DNA of 40,590 nucleotides from an uncultured Blautia sp. (GCA_946622645.1 CAMOQF010000006.1:1-40590), one strand, 5' to 3'. Positions 1 to 10,069 are shown, numbered from the stretch's first letter. Notes: generated by a model from the sequence alone, not told the origin. Numbers and translations are program-made.

Positions 1-867
1 GACGCAGAGATCCATGACGGGCTGTATGACACAAAGAAGATCTATGTCTGCCGGAATAAAACGGCAAGACCGAGGGTGTTTATTCCGGTGTTCCCCGGGA
101 CCAACTGCGAGTATGATTCCGCCAGGGCGTTTGAACGAGCCGGCGCGGAGACCGACGTCCGCGTGTTCCGGAATTTGTCGGAATCCGACATCCGTGATTC
201 GGTACGCTCCTTCACGGACGCCATCTCACAGGCGCAGATGATCATGTTCCCGGGAGGCTTCTCCGCAGGGGATGAGCCGGACGGTTCCGCCAAGTTCTTT
301 GCGACGGCATTCCAGAACGCCTCGATCAAAGAGGCGGTCATGAAGCTTTTGAACGAGAGGGACGGACTTGCGCTTGGCATCTGCAACGGATTCCAGGCCC
401 TGATCAAGCTGGGGCTGGTACCTTACGGAGAGATCTGCGGGCAGCAGGAGGATTCGCCTACGCTCACCTTCAACACCATCGGACGGCACATCTCCAGGAT
501 GGTCTACACCAAGGTGGTCAGCAACAAGTCTCCCTGGCTGTTAAAAGCCAGACTCGGCGGCGTGTATGTAAACCCGGCTTCCCACGGAGAAGGACGTTTT
601 GTAGCGAACGATGAATGGATCCGCCGGCTCTCGGCTGCCGGACAGATCGCGACCCGTTACGTGGATGTGGACGGAAACGTATGCCAGAACGACGAACAGT
701 GGAACGTGAACGGTTCCTACGCCTCCATCGAGGGCATTACAAGCCCGGACGGAAGAGTGTTCGGCAAGATGGCCCATGCGGAAAGAAGAGACAACGGCGT
801 GGCGGTCAATATTTCCGGAGAACAGGATCTGAAGATCTTTGAATCCGGCGTGGAATATTTCCGCTGA
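1..867 (+). CDS. purL: Phosphoribosylformylglycinamidine synthase, C-terminal glutamine amidotransferase part (5'-truncated by window)
   Basis: Frame 1 is open from base 1; FIPVFPGTNCEYDSARAFERAGAE, FPGGFSAGDEPDGSAKF and GICNGFQALIKLGLVP are PurL/PurQ class I amidotransferase motifs including the nucleophile Cys (GICNGFQ). Confidence 0.93.
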   Translation, partial: DAEIHDGLYDTKKIYVCRNKTARPRVFIPVFPGTNCEYDSARAFERAGAETDVRVFRNLSESDIRDSVRSFTDAISQAQMIMFPGGFSAGDEPDGSAKFFATAFQNASIKEAVMKLLNERDGLALGICNGFQALIKLGLVPYGEICGQQEDSPTLTFNTIGRHISRMVYTKVVSNKSPWLLKARLGGVYVNPASHGEGRFVANDEWIRRLSAAGQIATRYVDVDGNVCQNDEQWNVNGSYASIEGITSPDGRVFGKMAHAERRDNGVAVNISGEQDLKIFESGVEYFR

Positions 868-874
868 TATGACA

Positions 875-905
875 AAAACCCCGGGACGGTCTGTCCTGGG
901 GTTTT
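875..905. terminator. Bidirectional intrinsic terminator between convergent purL and PH-domain gene
   Basis: AAAACCCCGGGAC-ggtct-GTCCTGGGGTTTT inverted repeat with A/T flanks on both sides. Confidence 0.85.
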
Positions 906-915
906 GCTGTTGTGA

Positions 916-1452
916 TCATTCTTCAAAGTATTCGTCGGCGGAATCATCGTCATCATGCAGGTACTCCGGCTCGAGGTCATCGTCCATGTCGTGGTCATGG
1001 TCGTGGCTGTATTCAAGACCGCAGCCCTTGCTGTAGAATTCCTTGCCCACGACATTCTTTTTCTGGCGTGTCTCCTCGATCAGATCCGCGAGCATTTCGT
1101 TGGTCTCTCTGGGGCGTTTGATGTTCTCCAGAAGGATCTCGTGGTTCACGTCGACCTTGGACACCAGGATGACGGTGCCTGTGCCGAAGATCTTCTGCCA
1201 GAAATCGCGTTTGAGGCGGATATCCGTGATGCGGTACAGAAGCGTCTGGTCCGAGACGGTATTGAACAGGCCTTTGTCGACATAAAGGCGGCCGTTTCTG
1301 ACCGTATATTTGGTAAAGCTGAAAGGAAACCAGAGATGATGTTTTCTGTCGCTCCAGATGACGCCCCTGTCTTCCCCTGTCTCCAGTTCTTTTTTGCGTT
1401 CTGCGTTATCGGCGGCAGGTTTGGGTGTGCCCGAAAGATCGTGTTTTGTCAT
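916..1452 (-). CDS. Bacterial PH (YdbS/DUF304-like) domain protein with His/Asp-rich C-terminal tail
   Basis: 178 aa ORF; KHHLWFPFSFTKYTVRNGRLYVDKGLFNTVSDQTLLYRITDIRLKRDFWQKIFGTGTVIL resembles bPH_2 domains; tail SHDHDHDMDDDLEPEYLHDDDDSADEYFEE. Confidence 0.75.
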   Translation of the reverse strand: MTKHDLSGTPKPAADNAERKKELETGEDRGVIWSDRKHHLWFPFSFTKYTVRNGRLYVDKGLFNTVSDQTLLYRITDIRLKRDFWQKIFGTGTVILVSKVDVNHEILLENIKRPRETNEMLADLIEETRQKKNVVGKEFYSKGCGLEYSHDHDHDMDDDLEPEYLHDDDDSADEYFEE

Positions 1453-1549
1453 TACGAAACCTCCTTTATCAGAACCGGTACTGTCTGCACCGGCAGTCAG
1501 CTTAGAAAGTATTATATCAGGCTTTTGGAGAAATTACCACATAAAAATG

Positions 1550-1578
1550 TTGACAACCATGTTTTTCCATTATATAAT
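1550..1578 (+). promoter_or_regulatory. Sigma-A type promoter for tRNA-Met
   Basis: TTGACA (1550-1555), 17 bp spacer, TATAAT (1573-1578), 27 bp upstream of the tRNA. Confidence 0.85.
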
Positions 1579-1604
1579 AGCAAGGCAGGTTGTAAAACCG
1601 CCAT

Positions 1605-1678
1605 GGCGAGATAGCTCAGCTGGCTAGAGCACACGGTTCATACCCGTGGTGTCGAGGGTTCGAGTCCCCCTCTCGCTA
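1605..1678 (+). tRNA. tRNA-Met (anticodon CAU)
   Basis: GGCGAGATAGCTCAGCTGGCTAGAGCACACGGTTCATACCCGTGGTGTCGAGGGTTCGAGTCCCCCTCTCGCTA; cloverleaf with CAT anticodon and GGTTCGAGTCC T-arm. Confidence 0.95.
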
Positions 1679-1681
1679 TGT

Positions 1682-1713
1682 AAAAGCCCGAGGCCTTACG
1701 GCTTCGGGTTTTT
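1682..1713 (+). terminator. Intrinsic terminator after tRNA-Met
   Basis: AAAAGCCCGAGGCC-ttac-GGCTTCGGGTTTTT. Confidence 0.85.
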
Positions 1714-1731
1714 GTTTTACCGGACGCAGGA

Positions 1732-1761
1732 TTGACAACAGGCGTCCTTTGTCTGTATGAT
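1732..1761 (+). promoter_or_regulatory. Probable promoter for lipid kinase gene
   Basis: TTGACA, 18 bp spacer, TATGAT, about 50 bp before the start codon. Confidence 0.65.
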
Positions 1762-1810
1762 AGAAGCGGCTTGTAAAGATAAGGCATGAGCCTTACAGAA
1801 CGGAGGCGTT

Positions 1811-2713
1811 ATGGGAAAAAGACTTCTGTTTATATTCAACCCGAAAGCAGGGAAGGGGAAGATCAAGACCCATCTGCTGAACATCATCGACATTTTCAAC
1901 AAGAACGGGTACGAGGTCATCGCGCACGCCACGCAGGCTTCCAGGGATGCATATGAGAAAGCGCTGCAGTACGCTGATCAGGTGGATCTGATCGTCTGCA
2001 GCGGCGGAGACGGCACCCTGGATGAGGTCGTGACGGGCATCATGGAAAAGGGGAGCGACGTGCCGGTGGGATATATCCCGGCGGGGAGCACGAACGACTT
2101 TGCCAACAGCCTGTTCATGCCCAAGCAACCCATCAAGGCTGCGCTCAACATCATGCAGGAAGAGCTGTACAACTGCGACATCGGCCGGTTCAACAGACAG
2201 ACCTTCGCCTATGTGGCAGCCTTCGGTCTGTTCACCGACGTATCCTATCAGACTGATCAGAACTTGAAAAACATCCTGGGCCATGCAGCCTATCTGTTGG
2301 AAGGTGTCAAACGTCTTTTTGACATCAAATCCTACCATATCCGTCTGAAGACGGACGAACTGGTGGATGAAGACGACTATATCTACGGCATGGTCACCAA
2401 TTCACGCTCCGTCGGCGGGTTTAAGAACCTGACCGGAAAGAACGTGGACATGAACGACGGTCTGTTCGAGGTGACCCTGGTCAAGATGCCCAAAAACCCG
2501 CTGGAACTGCAGGAGATCATCTCCGCCATGACAAGCGCCGTGGACAACACGGATCTGGTCCATTCCTTCAAGTCCGGCTATCTGGAGATCGACTGCGACG
2601 AAGAGATCCCCTGGACGCTGGACGGCGAGTATGGAGGGGAGCATCGCCATGTGGAGATCGAAAACCGCCATAAAGCGCTGCATCTGTACCTGAAGAGCAC
2701 AAAATACGACTAG
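1811..2713 (+). CDS. Diacylglycerol kinase family lipid kinase (YegS/DgkB-like)
   Basis: LFIFNPKAGKGKIKTHL, VCSGGDGTLDEVVTGI and IPAGSTNDFANSL are DAGK catalytic motifs. Confidence 0.92.
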   Translation: MGKRLLFIFNPKAGKGKIKTHLLNIIDIFNKNGYEVIAHATQASRDAYEKALQYADQVDLIVCSGGDGTLDEVVTGIMEKGSDVPVGYIPAGSTNDFANSLFMPKQPIKAALNIMQEELYNCDIGRFNRQTFAYVAAFGLFTDVSYQTDQNLKNILGHAAYLLEGVKRLFDIKSYHIRLKTDELVDEDDYIYGMVTNSRSVGGFKNLTGKNVDMNDGLFEVTLVKMPKNPLELQEIISAMTSAVDNTDLVHSFKSGYLEIDCDEEIPWTLDGEYGGEHRHVEIENRHKALHLYLKSTKYD

Positions 2714-2728
2714 GAGACTGGACTTAGA

Positions 2729-4846
2729 ATGGAAGAAAAACAGATTGACGTGATGAGCCTGTTCGGCTGCGATGTATTTAACGATGCCGTAATGCAGGAG
2801 AGACTTCCCCGCAAAGTCTATCATGAACTGAAGCGCACAATCGAAGAAGGGAGCGACCTTTCCCAGGAGGTGGCGGACGTGGTGGCGCATGAGATGAAGG
2901 AGTGGGCCATCGAGAAGGGAGCCACCCATTTCAGTCACTGGTTCCAGCCGCTGACCGGCGTCACTGCGGAGAAACACGACGCTTTCATCACAGCACCGCG
3001 GGATAACGGAAAGATCCTCATGAGCTTTTCCGGAAAGGAGCTGATCAAAGGGGAGCCGGATGCTTCCTCCTTCCCGTCCGGAGGCCTCCGCGCGACTTTT
3101 GAAGCAAGAGGCTATACGGCCTGGGACTGCACATCGCCTGCCTTTGTCCGGCACGACGCCGCAGGCGGGATCCTGTGTATTCCGACCGCTTTCTGTTCTT
3201 ATACGGGAGAAGCCCTGGATCAGAAGACGCCGCTTCTCCGCTCCATGCAGGCCATCAGCACGCAGGCTGTGCGGCTCCTCAGGCTTTTCGGAAACCAGAC
3301 GGTCCGTAAAGTGACTCCCAACGTCGGCGCGGAGCAGGAGTATTTCCTGATCGATAAAGAAAAATGGATGCAGCGGAAAGACCTGATCTACACGGGAAGG
3401 ACGCTCTTTGGCGCAATGCCTCCCAAAGGCCAGGAGATGGACGATCACTATCTTGGGACCATCCGTCAGCGGATCTCCGCCTATATGAAAGAAGTAAACG
3501 AGGAGTGCTGGCGGCTGGGGATCACGGCCAAGACCCAGCACAACGAAGTGGCGCCCGCCCAGCATGAGCTGGCGGTCATCTATGAAGCGGCCAACCTGGC
3601 CGCGGATCACAACCAGATGATGATGCGGATCCTCAAAAAGGTCGCGAGCCGCCATGGCCTCCGCTGCCTTCTGCACGAGAAACCCTTCGCAGGCGTCAAT
3701 GGGAGCGGAAAACACAACAACTGGTCTCTTGCGACGGATACAGGCGTCAACCTTCTGGATCCCGGCAAGACGCCGCACGAGAATCTGCAGTTCCTGCTGA
3801 TCCTCACCTGCATTCTGAAGGCTGTGGACGAACACGCGGATCTTCTGCGGGAATCAGCCTCCGATGTCGGCAACGATCACCGTCTGGGAGGCAGCGAGGC
3901 ACCGCCAGCGGTGATCTCGGTCTTCCTGGGTGAACAGCTGGAGGACGTGCTGGAACAGATGATCGAGACGGGGACAGCCACCCACAGCAAAAAGAGAGAG
4001 CGGCTGGACACCGGCGTGAAGACGCTTCCGGATTTTATGAAGGATGTGACGGACCGGAACCGTACCTCTCCCTTTGCCTTCACCGGCAACAAGTTCGAGT
4101 TCCGTATGGTGGGGTCCCGCGATTCCATCTCAAGCTGCAATGTGGTGCTGAACACCATCGTGGCGGAAGCCTTCCGCGAAGCCTGCGACGAACTGGAAAA
4201 GGCAGAGGATTTTGATCTTGCCCTGCATGACATGATCAAGCGTTATGCCGCCAGGCATCAGCGGATCGTCTTCAACGGCAACGGCTACGCGCCGGAATGG
4301 GCCGAGGAGGCGGAGAGGAGAGGCCTTGTGTCGCTTCCCTCCATGGTGGACGCGATCCCGGCGCTCACGACGGAAAAATCGGTTGCAATGTTTGAATCCT
4401 TCGGGGTGTTCAACCGGACCGAGCTGGTCAGCCGTTCCGAGATCCGCTATGATCTCTACGCCAAAGCCATCAATATAGAAGCAAAGACCATGATCGACAT
4501 GACGGCCAAGCAGATCATCCCGGCGGTGATCCGCTACACGACGGTCCTCGCGGATTCCATAAACGCCGTAAAAGCCGCCGGCGTCATGGAAGTCGGCGTA
4601 CAGCAGGATCTGCTGAAAAAGACCTCCCGCTATCTGAAACAGGCGAACGCCGCCTGTACCCGGCTCGGCAAGCTCGTATCCCAGTACAGTGAATATCCGG
4701 CCGGACGGGAAAGAGCCCTGTTCTGCCGCCGGAGGATGGTGCCTGCCATGGAAGAGCTGAGGGCTCCGGTGGATGCGCTGGAGATGATCGTGGACAAAGA
4801 AATGTGGCCGATGCCCTCCTACGGCGATCTGATCTTTGAAGTCTGA
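2729..4846 (+). CDS. glnN: Glutamine synthetase type III
   Basis: 705 aa; FGCDVFNDAVMQERLP, THFSHWFQPLTG, NVGAEQEYFLID, TAKTQHNEVAPAQHE, GVNGSGKHNNWS and NKFEFRMVGS are typical GSIII motifs. Confidence 0.95.
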   Translation: MEEKQIDVMSLFGCDVFNDAVMQERLPRKVYHELKRTIEEGSDLSQEVADVVAHEMKEWAIEKGATHFSHWFQPLTGVTAEKHDAFITAPRDNGKILMSFSGKELIKGEPDASSFPSGGLRATFEARGYTAWDCTSPAFVRHDAAGGILCIPTAFCSYTGEALDQKTPLLRSMQAISTQAVRLLRLFGNQTVRKVTPNVGAEQEYFLIDKEKWMQRKDLIYTGRTLFGAMPPKGQEMDDHYLGTIRQRISAYMKEVNEECWRLGITAKTQHNEVAPAQHELAVIYEAANLAADHNQMMMRILKKVASRHGLRCLLHEKPFAGVNGSGKHNNWSLATDTGVNLLDPGKTPHENLQFLLILTCILKAVDEHADLLRESASDVGNDHRLGGSEAPPAVISVFLGEQLEDVLEQMIETGTATHSKKRERLDTGVKTLPDFMKDVTDRNRTSPFAFTGNKFEFRMVGSRDSISSCNVVLNTIVAEAFREACDELEKAEDFDLALHDMIKRYAARHQRIVFNGNGYAPEWAEEAERRGLVSLPSMVDAIPALTTEKSVAMFESFGVFNRTELVSRSEIRYDLYAKAINIEAKTMIDMTAKQIIPAVIRYTTVLADSINAVKAAGVMEVGVQQDLLKKTSRYLKQANAACTRLGKLVSQYSEYPAGRERALFCRRRMVPAMEELRAPVDALEMIVDKEMWPMPSYGDLIFEV

Positions 4847-5014
4847 GAGAGATCTGAAACAGAGATGATTCGAAACAAACAGGTTTTTTTGTATATTTTT
4901 TTTATTTTCCTCTTTCTTTTTTGGTCATATTGTATTAAAATAGACAATAAGGATTCTGATAATTGTGAAAGTGCTCAATATGATTCTAAGAAAAAGTAAA
5001 GCGGGGTAATCAAA

Positions 5015-6103
5015 ATGATATCAAATCAGGTTCTTCAAAATACCTTGGAGGGTTTAAAAGATATTTCCAGGACGGAGTTCTGCCTGATCGATACCGAGGG
5101 GAAGGTGCTGGCTTCCACCCTGGCGGATTTTGTGATCCAGCCGGCGGACATCCAGGCCTTTGTCGGTTCCCAGGCGGACAGTCAGCTGGTAAAAGGCTAT
5201 CAGTACTTTAAGGTGAACGATGATTATCAGCTGGAATACATCCTGGTCGTCTCCGGCGAGGATGAGGACACCTATATGGTAGGCAAGCTTGCGGCATTCC
5301 AGATCCAGAATCTGATCGTCGCCTACAAAGAGCGGTTTGACAAGGACAGCTTCATCAAAAACCTGCTGCTCGACAACCTCCTTCTGGTCGACATTTACAA
5401 CCGTGCCAAAAAGCTGCACATTGACGCCGATGTAAGAAGGGTCGTCCTGATCATGGAACTTCCCCAGGAACGGGACCACAATTCCATCGAGAGCGTCCGT
5501 AGCCTGTTCGGCGGAAAGAGCAAAAGCTTTATCACCGCGGTCGATGAAAGAAGCATCATCATCGTCAAGGAACTCGAAGGCGAAGAGGGCTACAAAGATG
5601 TGGATGACCTCGCGGTCATGATCCTCGAAAACCTGAACGTGGAACAGATCGAAGATATCCACATCGCCTACGGCACCATCGTAAACGAACTGAAAGAGGT
5701 TTCACGCTCCTACAAAGAAGCGCGCATGGCTCTCGATGTCGGCAAGATCTTCTTCGTCGAAAAACAGGTGATCGCCTACAGTTCTCTGGGAATCGGGCGT
5801 CTGATCTATCAGCTTCCCATCCCGCTCTGCAAGATGTTCATCAAGGAGATCTTTGACGGCAAGTCTCCGGACGACTTTGACGAGGAGACGCTGACCACCA
5901 TCGACAAGTTCTTCGACAACAGCCTGAATGTGTCCGAGACATCCCGCCAGCTCTACATTCACAGGAATACGCTGGTGTACCGTCTCGACAAGCTGCAGAA
6001 GAGCACCGGGCTGGACCTGCGTGTGTTTGAAGATGCCATTACCTTCAAGATCGCGCTGATGGTCGTCAGGTACATGAAATACATGGAAACGCTGGAGTAC
6101 TAA
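5015..6103 (+). CDS. PucR/CdaR-family transcriptional regulator
   Basis: C-terminal LTTIDKFFDNSLNVSETSRQLYIHRNTLVYRLDKLQKSTGLDLRVFEDAITFKIAL is the PucR-type HTH_30; N-terminal sugar-diacid-recognition-like region. Confidence 0.85.
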   Translation: MISNQVLQNTLEGLKDISRTEFCLIDTEGKVLASTLADFVIQPADIQAFVGSQADSQLVKGYQYFKVNDDYQLEYILVVSGEDEDTYMVGKLAAFQIQNLIVAYKERFDKDSFIKNLLLDNLLLVDIYNRAKKLHIDADVRRVVLIMELPQERDHNSIESVRSLFGGKSKSFITAVDERSIIIVKELEGEEGYKDVDDLAVMILENLNVEQIEDIHIAYGTIVNELKEVSRSYKEARMALDVGKIFFVEKQVIAYSSLGIGRLIYQLPIPLCKMFIKEIFDGKSPDDFDEETLTTIDKFFDNSLNVSETSRQLYIHRNTLVYRLDKLQKSTGLDLRVFEDAITFKIALMVVRYMKYMETLEY

Positions 6104-6115
6104 AACAAAACAACA

Positions 6116-6152
6116 GTTCCGGGGATCGGATGTGATCCCCGGAGCTTTTTTT
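6116..6152 (+). terminator. Intrinsic terminator
   Basis: GTTCCGGGGATC-ggatgt-GATCCCCGGAGCTTTTTTT. Confidence 0.85.
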
Positions 6153-6253
6153 GCGGGCTTTTTTCCGCCCGGAGAAAAGGCTTGCATATCTGCCTGAAAT
6201 ATGTTACAACATTATTGCGAAATAATTAACATTTGACAGAACGGAGGAAAACC

Positions 6254-6940
6254 GTGATAGATCTGATAAATGTCTGCAAATCCTATGGCAAAGGCCAGCC
6301 GAACGCGGTGGACCACGCCACGCTTCACGTCGACCCGGGCGAATTTGTGTTCGTCGTGGGCTCCAGCGGCTCAGGAAAATCGACGCTGATCAAACTCCTG
6401 CTCCGTGAGCTGGAAGTAACTTCCGGCGATATGGTGGTCCTTGGCCAGCATCTGAAAAAGATGAAGCACCGCCGCGTCGCCAAATACCGCCGGCGCCTGG
6501 GCGTGGTGTTCCAGGACTTCCGTCTGCTGAAGGACCGAAACGTCTATGAGAACGTCGCTTTTGCACAGCGCGTCATCAACCGCCCGACCCGCGTGATCCG
6601 GCGCCGTGTTCCGGAGGTGCTGCAGGAAGTAGGCCTTGCCGGCAAATACAAGTCGCTTCCGGATGAACTGTCCGGCGGCGAACAGCAGAGAGTGGCCATC
6701 GCAAGAGCCCTTGTGAACCGGCCCGACATCCTGCTTGCGGATGAACCTACCGGCAACCTGGATCCGGCGACAAGCCTGGAGATCATGGAGCTTCTGGACC
6801 GGATCAACGGCCGGGGCACCACCGTGCTGGTGGTCACACACAATAAAGACATCGTCAACTCCATGAAGAAGAGGGTGGTGACCATGAACCAGGGCATGAT
6901 CATCAGCGACGAGGAGGAGGGTGAATATCATGAGGCCTAG
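6254..6940 (+). CDS. ftsE: Cell division ATP-binding protein FtsE
   Basis: VIDLINVCKSYGKGQPNAV, GSSGSGKSTLIKLLLRE, VFQDFRLLKDRNVYENVAFA, LSGGEQQRVAIARAL; GTG start at 6254 preceded by CGGAGGAAAA (upstream TTG at 6233 less likely). Confidence 0.93.
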   Translation: MIDLINVCKSYGKGQPNAVDHATLHVDPGEFVFVVGSSGSGKSTLIKLLLRELEVTSGDMVVLGQHLKKMKHRRVAKYRRRLGVVFQDFRLLKDRNVYENVAFAQRVINRPTRVIRRRVPEVLQEVGLAGKYKSLPDELSGGEQQRVAIARALVNRPDILLADEPTGNLDPATSLEIMELLDRINGRGTTVLVVTHNKDIVNSMKKRVVTMNQGMIISDEEEGEYHEA

Positions 6941-7871
6941 TACGATGTGGTATACCCTCAAACAAGGCTTTATCAACATCAGGCGGAACTGGATGTTCTC
7001 CATCGCTTCGATCCTCACGATGACGGCCTGTATCTTCCTGTTCGGGATCTTTTACTGTCTGATCGTAAACGTGAACTACATCGCCAAAAAGACCGAGGAG
7101 AAGATCCCGATCGCTGTCTTCTTCGACGAAGGAACCACTCAGGAACAGCTGGACGAGATCGAAGAGCTGATCAAAGCCAGGCCCGAGGTTGAAGAGGTCA
7201 CCTTTGTATCCGGTGACGAAGGCCTTGAAAACTATCTGAACAACATGTATCCGGATGCGGACGAGATGACGGACGACGTCAAAGAGTCCTTCAAAGAACT
7301 GTTCCTGGAATACAGCAACGAAAATCCCCTGGAGGATTCCTTCAATTTCCAGGTGACCATCAACGAGATCGAAAGACAGGATGCGCTTGTAAGCTATATC
7401 AAAGGCCTGGACCACGTCCGCAAGGTCCGGCAGTCGAGCGAAGCGGCCAACACGCTGACTTCCTTCAACCAGATCCTGTACTATGTATCCAGCGGCATCA
7501 TCGGGATCCTGCTGCTGATCTCGATCTTCCTGATCAGCAATACGATCTCCGTGGGCATCTCGGTCCGCAAGGAAGAGATCGGCATCATGAAATACATCGG
7601 CGCGACCGACCATTTTGTCCGCGCACCGTTTGTGCTGGAGGGTATCTTCCTGGGCCTTGTCGGCGCGGCCATCCCGTTGGTGCTCCTGTATTTTCTCTAC
7701 ACAAAGACCATCAATCTGCTGGTGGAGAATTTCAGCATCCTGGGCGGCAGCATGCGGTTCCTGGAGGTGAAAGAGCTCTTTAAGACCCTCTGTCCCATCG
7801 GGCTCTGCCTGGGGATCGGCATCGGTTTTCTCGGCAGCTTCCTGACGACCAGAAAACATCTGCGGGTCTGA
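6930..7871 (+). CDS. ftsX: Cell division protein FtsX (permease-like)
   Basis: Overlaps ftsE; KQGFINIRRNWMFSIASILTMTACIFLFG, large extracellular loop and C-terminal FtsX transmembrane domain (NTISVGISVRKEEIGIMKYIGAT). Confidence 0.92.
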   Translation: MRPSTMWYTLKQGFINIRRNWMFSIASILTMTACIFLFGIFYCLIVNVNYIAKKTEEKIPIAVFFDEGTTQEQLDEIEELIKARPEVEEVTFVSGDEGLENYLNNMYPDADEMTDDVKESFKELFLEYSNENPLEDSFNFQVTINEIERQDALVSYIKGLDHVRKVRQSSEAANTLTSFNQILYYVSSGIIGILLLISIFLISNTISVGISVRKEEIGIMKYIGATDHFVRAPFVLEGIFLGLVGAAIPLVLLYFLYTKTINLLVENFSILGGSMRFLEVKELFKTLCPIGLCLGIGIGFLGSFLTTRKHLRV

Positions 7872-7874
7872 TCC

Positions 7875-9038
7875 ATGGGAAAGAAAGAATTCATTATTGG
7901 CGTCGTGACCGGGGTCGTACTGTCGGCTGCCGGCTTTGCCCTGGCCTTTCTGCTCTTTTTCCACAGCAGGAACGGGGACTATGTGATGTCCGATCCGGCC
8001 CGCCTTTCCCGGCTTCAGGCGCTGGAGGATCTGATCGACCAGTATTATCTGGGTGAAAAGGACGAGGAGAAGCTGGCGCAGGGAGTCTATCACGGACTCA
8101 TCTACGGGCTGGGGGATCCTTATTCGCGTTACTATACGCCGGAAGAATATGTGGAGGAAAGCTCGGTCTCGGACGGAAGCTACGATGGAATCGGCGTACT
8201 GATCTATTCGGACAAGGACGGCTATCCTGTCGTCAGCAAGGTCTATGAAGGACTGTACAGCGACAAGGCCGGCGTGCGGACCGGGGACAGGATCCTGTCG
8301 ATCGACGGACAGGACGCTGCTGAAATGGGGGCGCTTTCCCTGATCGCGTATATCCAGAACGGGGAACATGATTCGGTGACCATGGATCTGGAGCGGAACG
8401 GGGATGAGAGACTCACCGTGACGGTGGAAGTCGGCCCGGTCACGCTTCCTTCGGTGGAATATGAGATGCTGGAGGACTCGGTCGGCTATATCTGCATCAA
8501 GGAGTTCAAGGGCGTCACGACAGAACAGTTTACGGAAGCCTTTGCGGCCCTTTCCGGGCAGCAGATGCAGAAGCTCATTATCGACCTGCGTGACAATCCC
8601 GGCGGGTATGTGGATGCGGTGTGCGATATACTGCGGATGATCCTGCCGGAAGGCCTGATCGTCTATACCGAAGATAAATACGGTAACCGGATGGAGGAGA
8701 CCTGCGAAGGCAAGTCCCCTCTTACGATCCCTCTGGCTGTGCTGGTCAACGAAAACAGCGCCAGCGCTTCAGAGATCTTCGCCGGTGCGGTCCAGGATCA
8801 CGGGACGGGACTGATCGTCGGGGAGAAGACCTATGGAAAAGGGATCGTCCAGTCCATCCGGACCTTCAGCGACGGTTCTGCCGTAAAGCTCACAACAAGC
8901 CAGTACTATACGCCGGACGGCCATTATATCCATGAGGTCGGGATCACGCCTGACATCGAAGTGACGGCCGAAGAACAGAAAAACGCGTCGGAAGAGGACG
9001 TCTATATCCAAAAAGCATTGCAGGCCCTGGGAGAATGA
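7875..9038 (+). CDS. S41 family C-terminal processing protease (CtpA-like) with PDZ domain
   Basis: YGLGDPYSRYYTPEEY, PDZ YEGLYSDKAGVRTGDRILSIDG, DLRDNPGGYVDAV, VNENSASASEIFAGAVQDHG, GEKTYGKGIVQ. Confidence 0.92.
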   Translation: MGKKEFIIGVVTGVVLSAAGFALAFLLFFHSRNGDYVMSDPARLSRLQALEDLIDQYYLGEKDEEKLAQGVYHGLIYGLGDPYSRYYTPEEYVEESSVSDGSYDGIGVLIYSDKDGYPVVSKVYEGLYSDKAGVRTGDRILSIDGQDAAEMGALSLIAYIQNGEHDSVTMDLERNGDERLTVTVEVGPVTLPSVEYEMLEDSVGYICIKEFKGVTTEQFTEAFAALSGQQMQKLIIDLRDNPGGYVDAVCDILRMILPEGLIVYTEDKYGNRMEETCEGKSPLTIPLAVLVNENSASASEIFAGAVQDHGTGLIVGEKTYGKGIVQSIRTFSDGSAVKLTTSQYYTPDGHYIHEVGITPDIEVTAEEQKNASEEDVYIQKALQALGE

Positions 9039-9152
9039 TCCCGGGCCTGTTCTTCTTTTCAGATACTGCTTGCTTTACAGTATTAAAAATGATAAGATGT
9101 AGTACGGAAAACAACATGCAGGGAAGGAAATTCCTTCCGGAAAGGATTTAGT

Positions 9153-10022
9153 ATGAGTGAGTATGTGATCATGACAGACAATTGTGCGGATCTGCCCGAC
9201 AGTTATTACAGAGAGCACAATATTGTATTGAATTATCTCAACTATACGATCGATGGTAAGGTATATCAGCGTGACAACGCTCTTCCGTATAAAGAATTCT
9301 ATCAGGCCATCCGGGACGGAGCAATGCCGACTACATCACAGGCAACACCGGCTCAGGTGATCAAGCACATGCGCCCTGTGCTGGAGGAAGGCAAGGACAT
9401 CCTCTGCATCGCATTTTCTTCAGGGCTTTCCGGCACCTACGCAAGCTGTGAGGCGGCAGCGCAGGAGCTGCGGGAGGAATTTCCGGAGCGTAAGATCATC
9501 GTGATCGATTCTCTGTCAGCGGCTCAGGGGCAGGGCCTCCTGGTTTATTACGCAGTACAGCACAAAGAAGCCGGTGAGGACATAGACACGGTAGCAGCCT
9601 GGGTCGAAGCGAACAAGCTTCACATCGTCCATGTCTTTACCGTGCAGGATCTGTTCCATCTGCACCGGGGCGGCAGAGTCTCCAAAACCACTGCCATCGT
9701 CGGGAGCATGCTGAACATCAAACCCGTGCTTCATGTGGACGATGAAGGACATCTGATCAACATCGGAAAAGCCCGGGGACGCATGAAATCCCTGCAGGAG
9801 CTCGCGCGTCTGCTGGATGAAAAGGTGGGAAGCTACAAAGACAAGCTGGATACGATCTTCATCGGCCACGGCGACAGTAAGGAAGACGCGGAATATGTGG
9901 CGAAGCTTGTCAAGGAAAAATACAATATCAAGACCTGCCTGATCAATGATATCGGCGGCGTGATCGGGTCCCATACCGGCTGCGGAGTCATCGCGCTGTT
10001 CTTCCTTGGCGATGTCCGGTAA
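9153..10022 (+). CDS. DegV family fatty-acid-binding protein
   Basis: IMTDNCADLPDSYYREHNI, PTTSQATPAQ, IAFSSGLSGTYASC, DSLSAAQGQGLLV; typical DegV motifs. Confidence 0.92.
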   Translation: MSEYVIMTDNCADLPDSYYREHNIVLNYLNYTIDGKVYQRDNALPYKEFYQAIRDGAMPTTSQATPAQVIKHMRPVLEEGKDILCIAFSSGLSGTYASCEAAAQELREEFPERKIIVIDSLSAAQGQGLLVYYAVQHKEAGEDIDTVAAWVEANKLHIVHVFTVQDLFHLHRGGRVSKTTAIVGSMLNIKPVLHVDDEGHLINIGKARGRMKSLQELARLLDEKVGSYKDKLDTIFIGHGDSKEDAEYVAKLVKEKYNIKTCLINDIGGVIGSHTGCGVIALFFLGDVR

Positions 10023-10069
10023 GACGTCTTCCCGATAGAAAAGTGCGGAGAATTTTTTTGCGTTTCCAG

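Noticed and set aside
2402-3835. 477-aa minus-strand ORF opposite glnN
   Set aside because: Shadow ORF of a clear type III glutamine synthetase; no domain signal.
4880-4926. T-rich tract after glnN as a regulatory element
   Set aside because: Polypyrimidine run without a convincing upstream stem or conserved motif; insufficient evidence.
6903-8369. 488-aa minus-strand ORF opposite ftsX/ctpA
   Set aside because: Shadow ORF; no RBS-supported start or recognisable domain.
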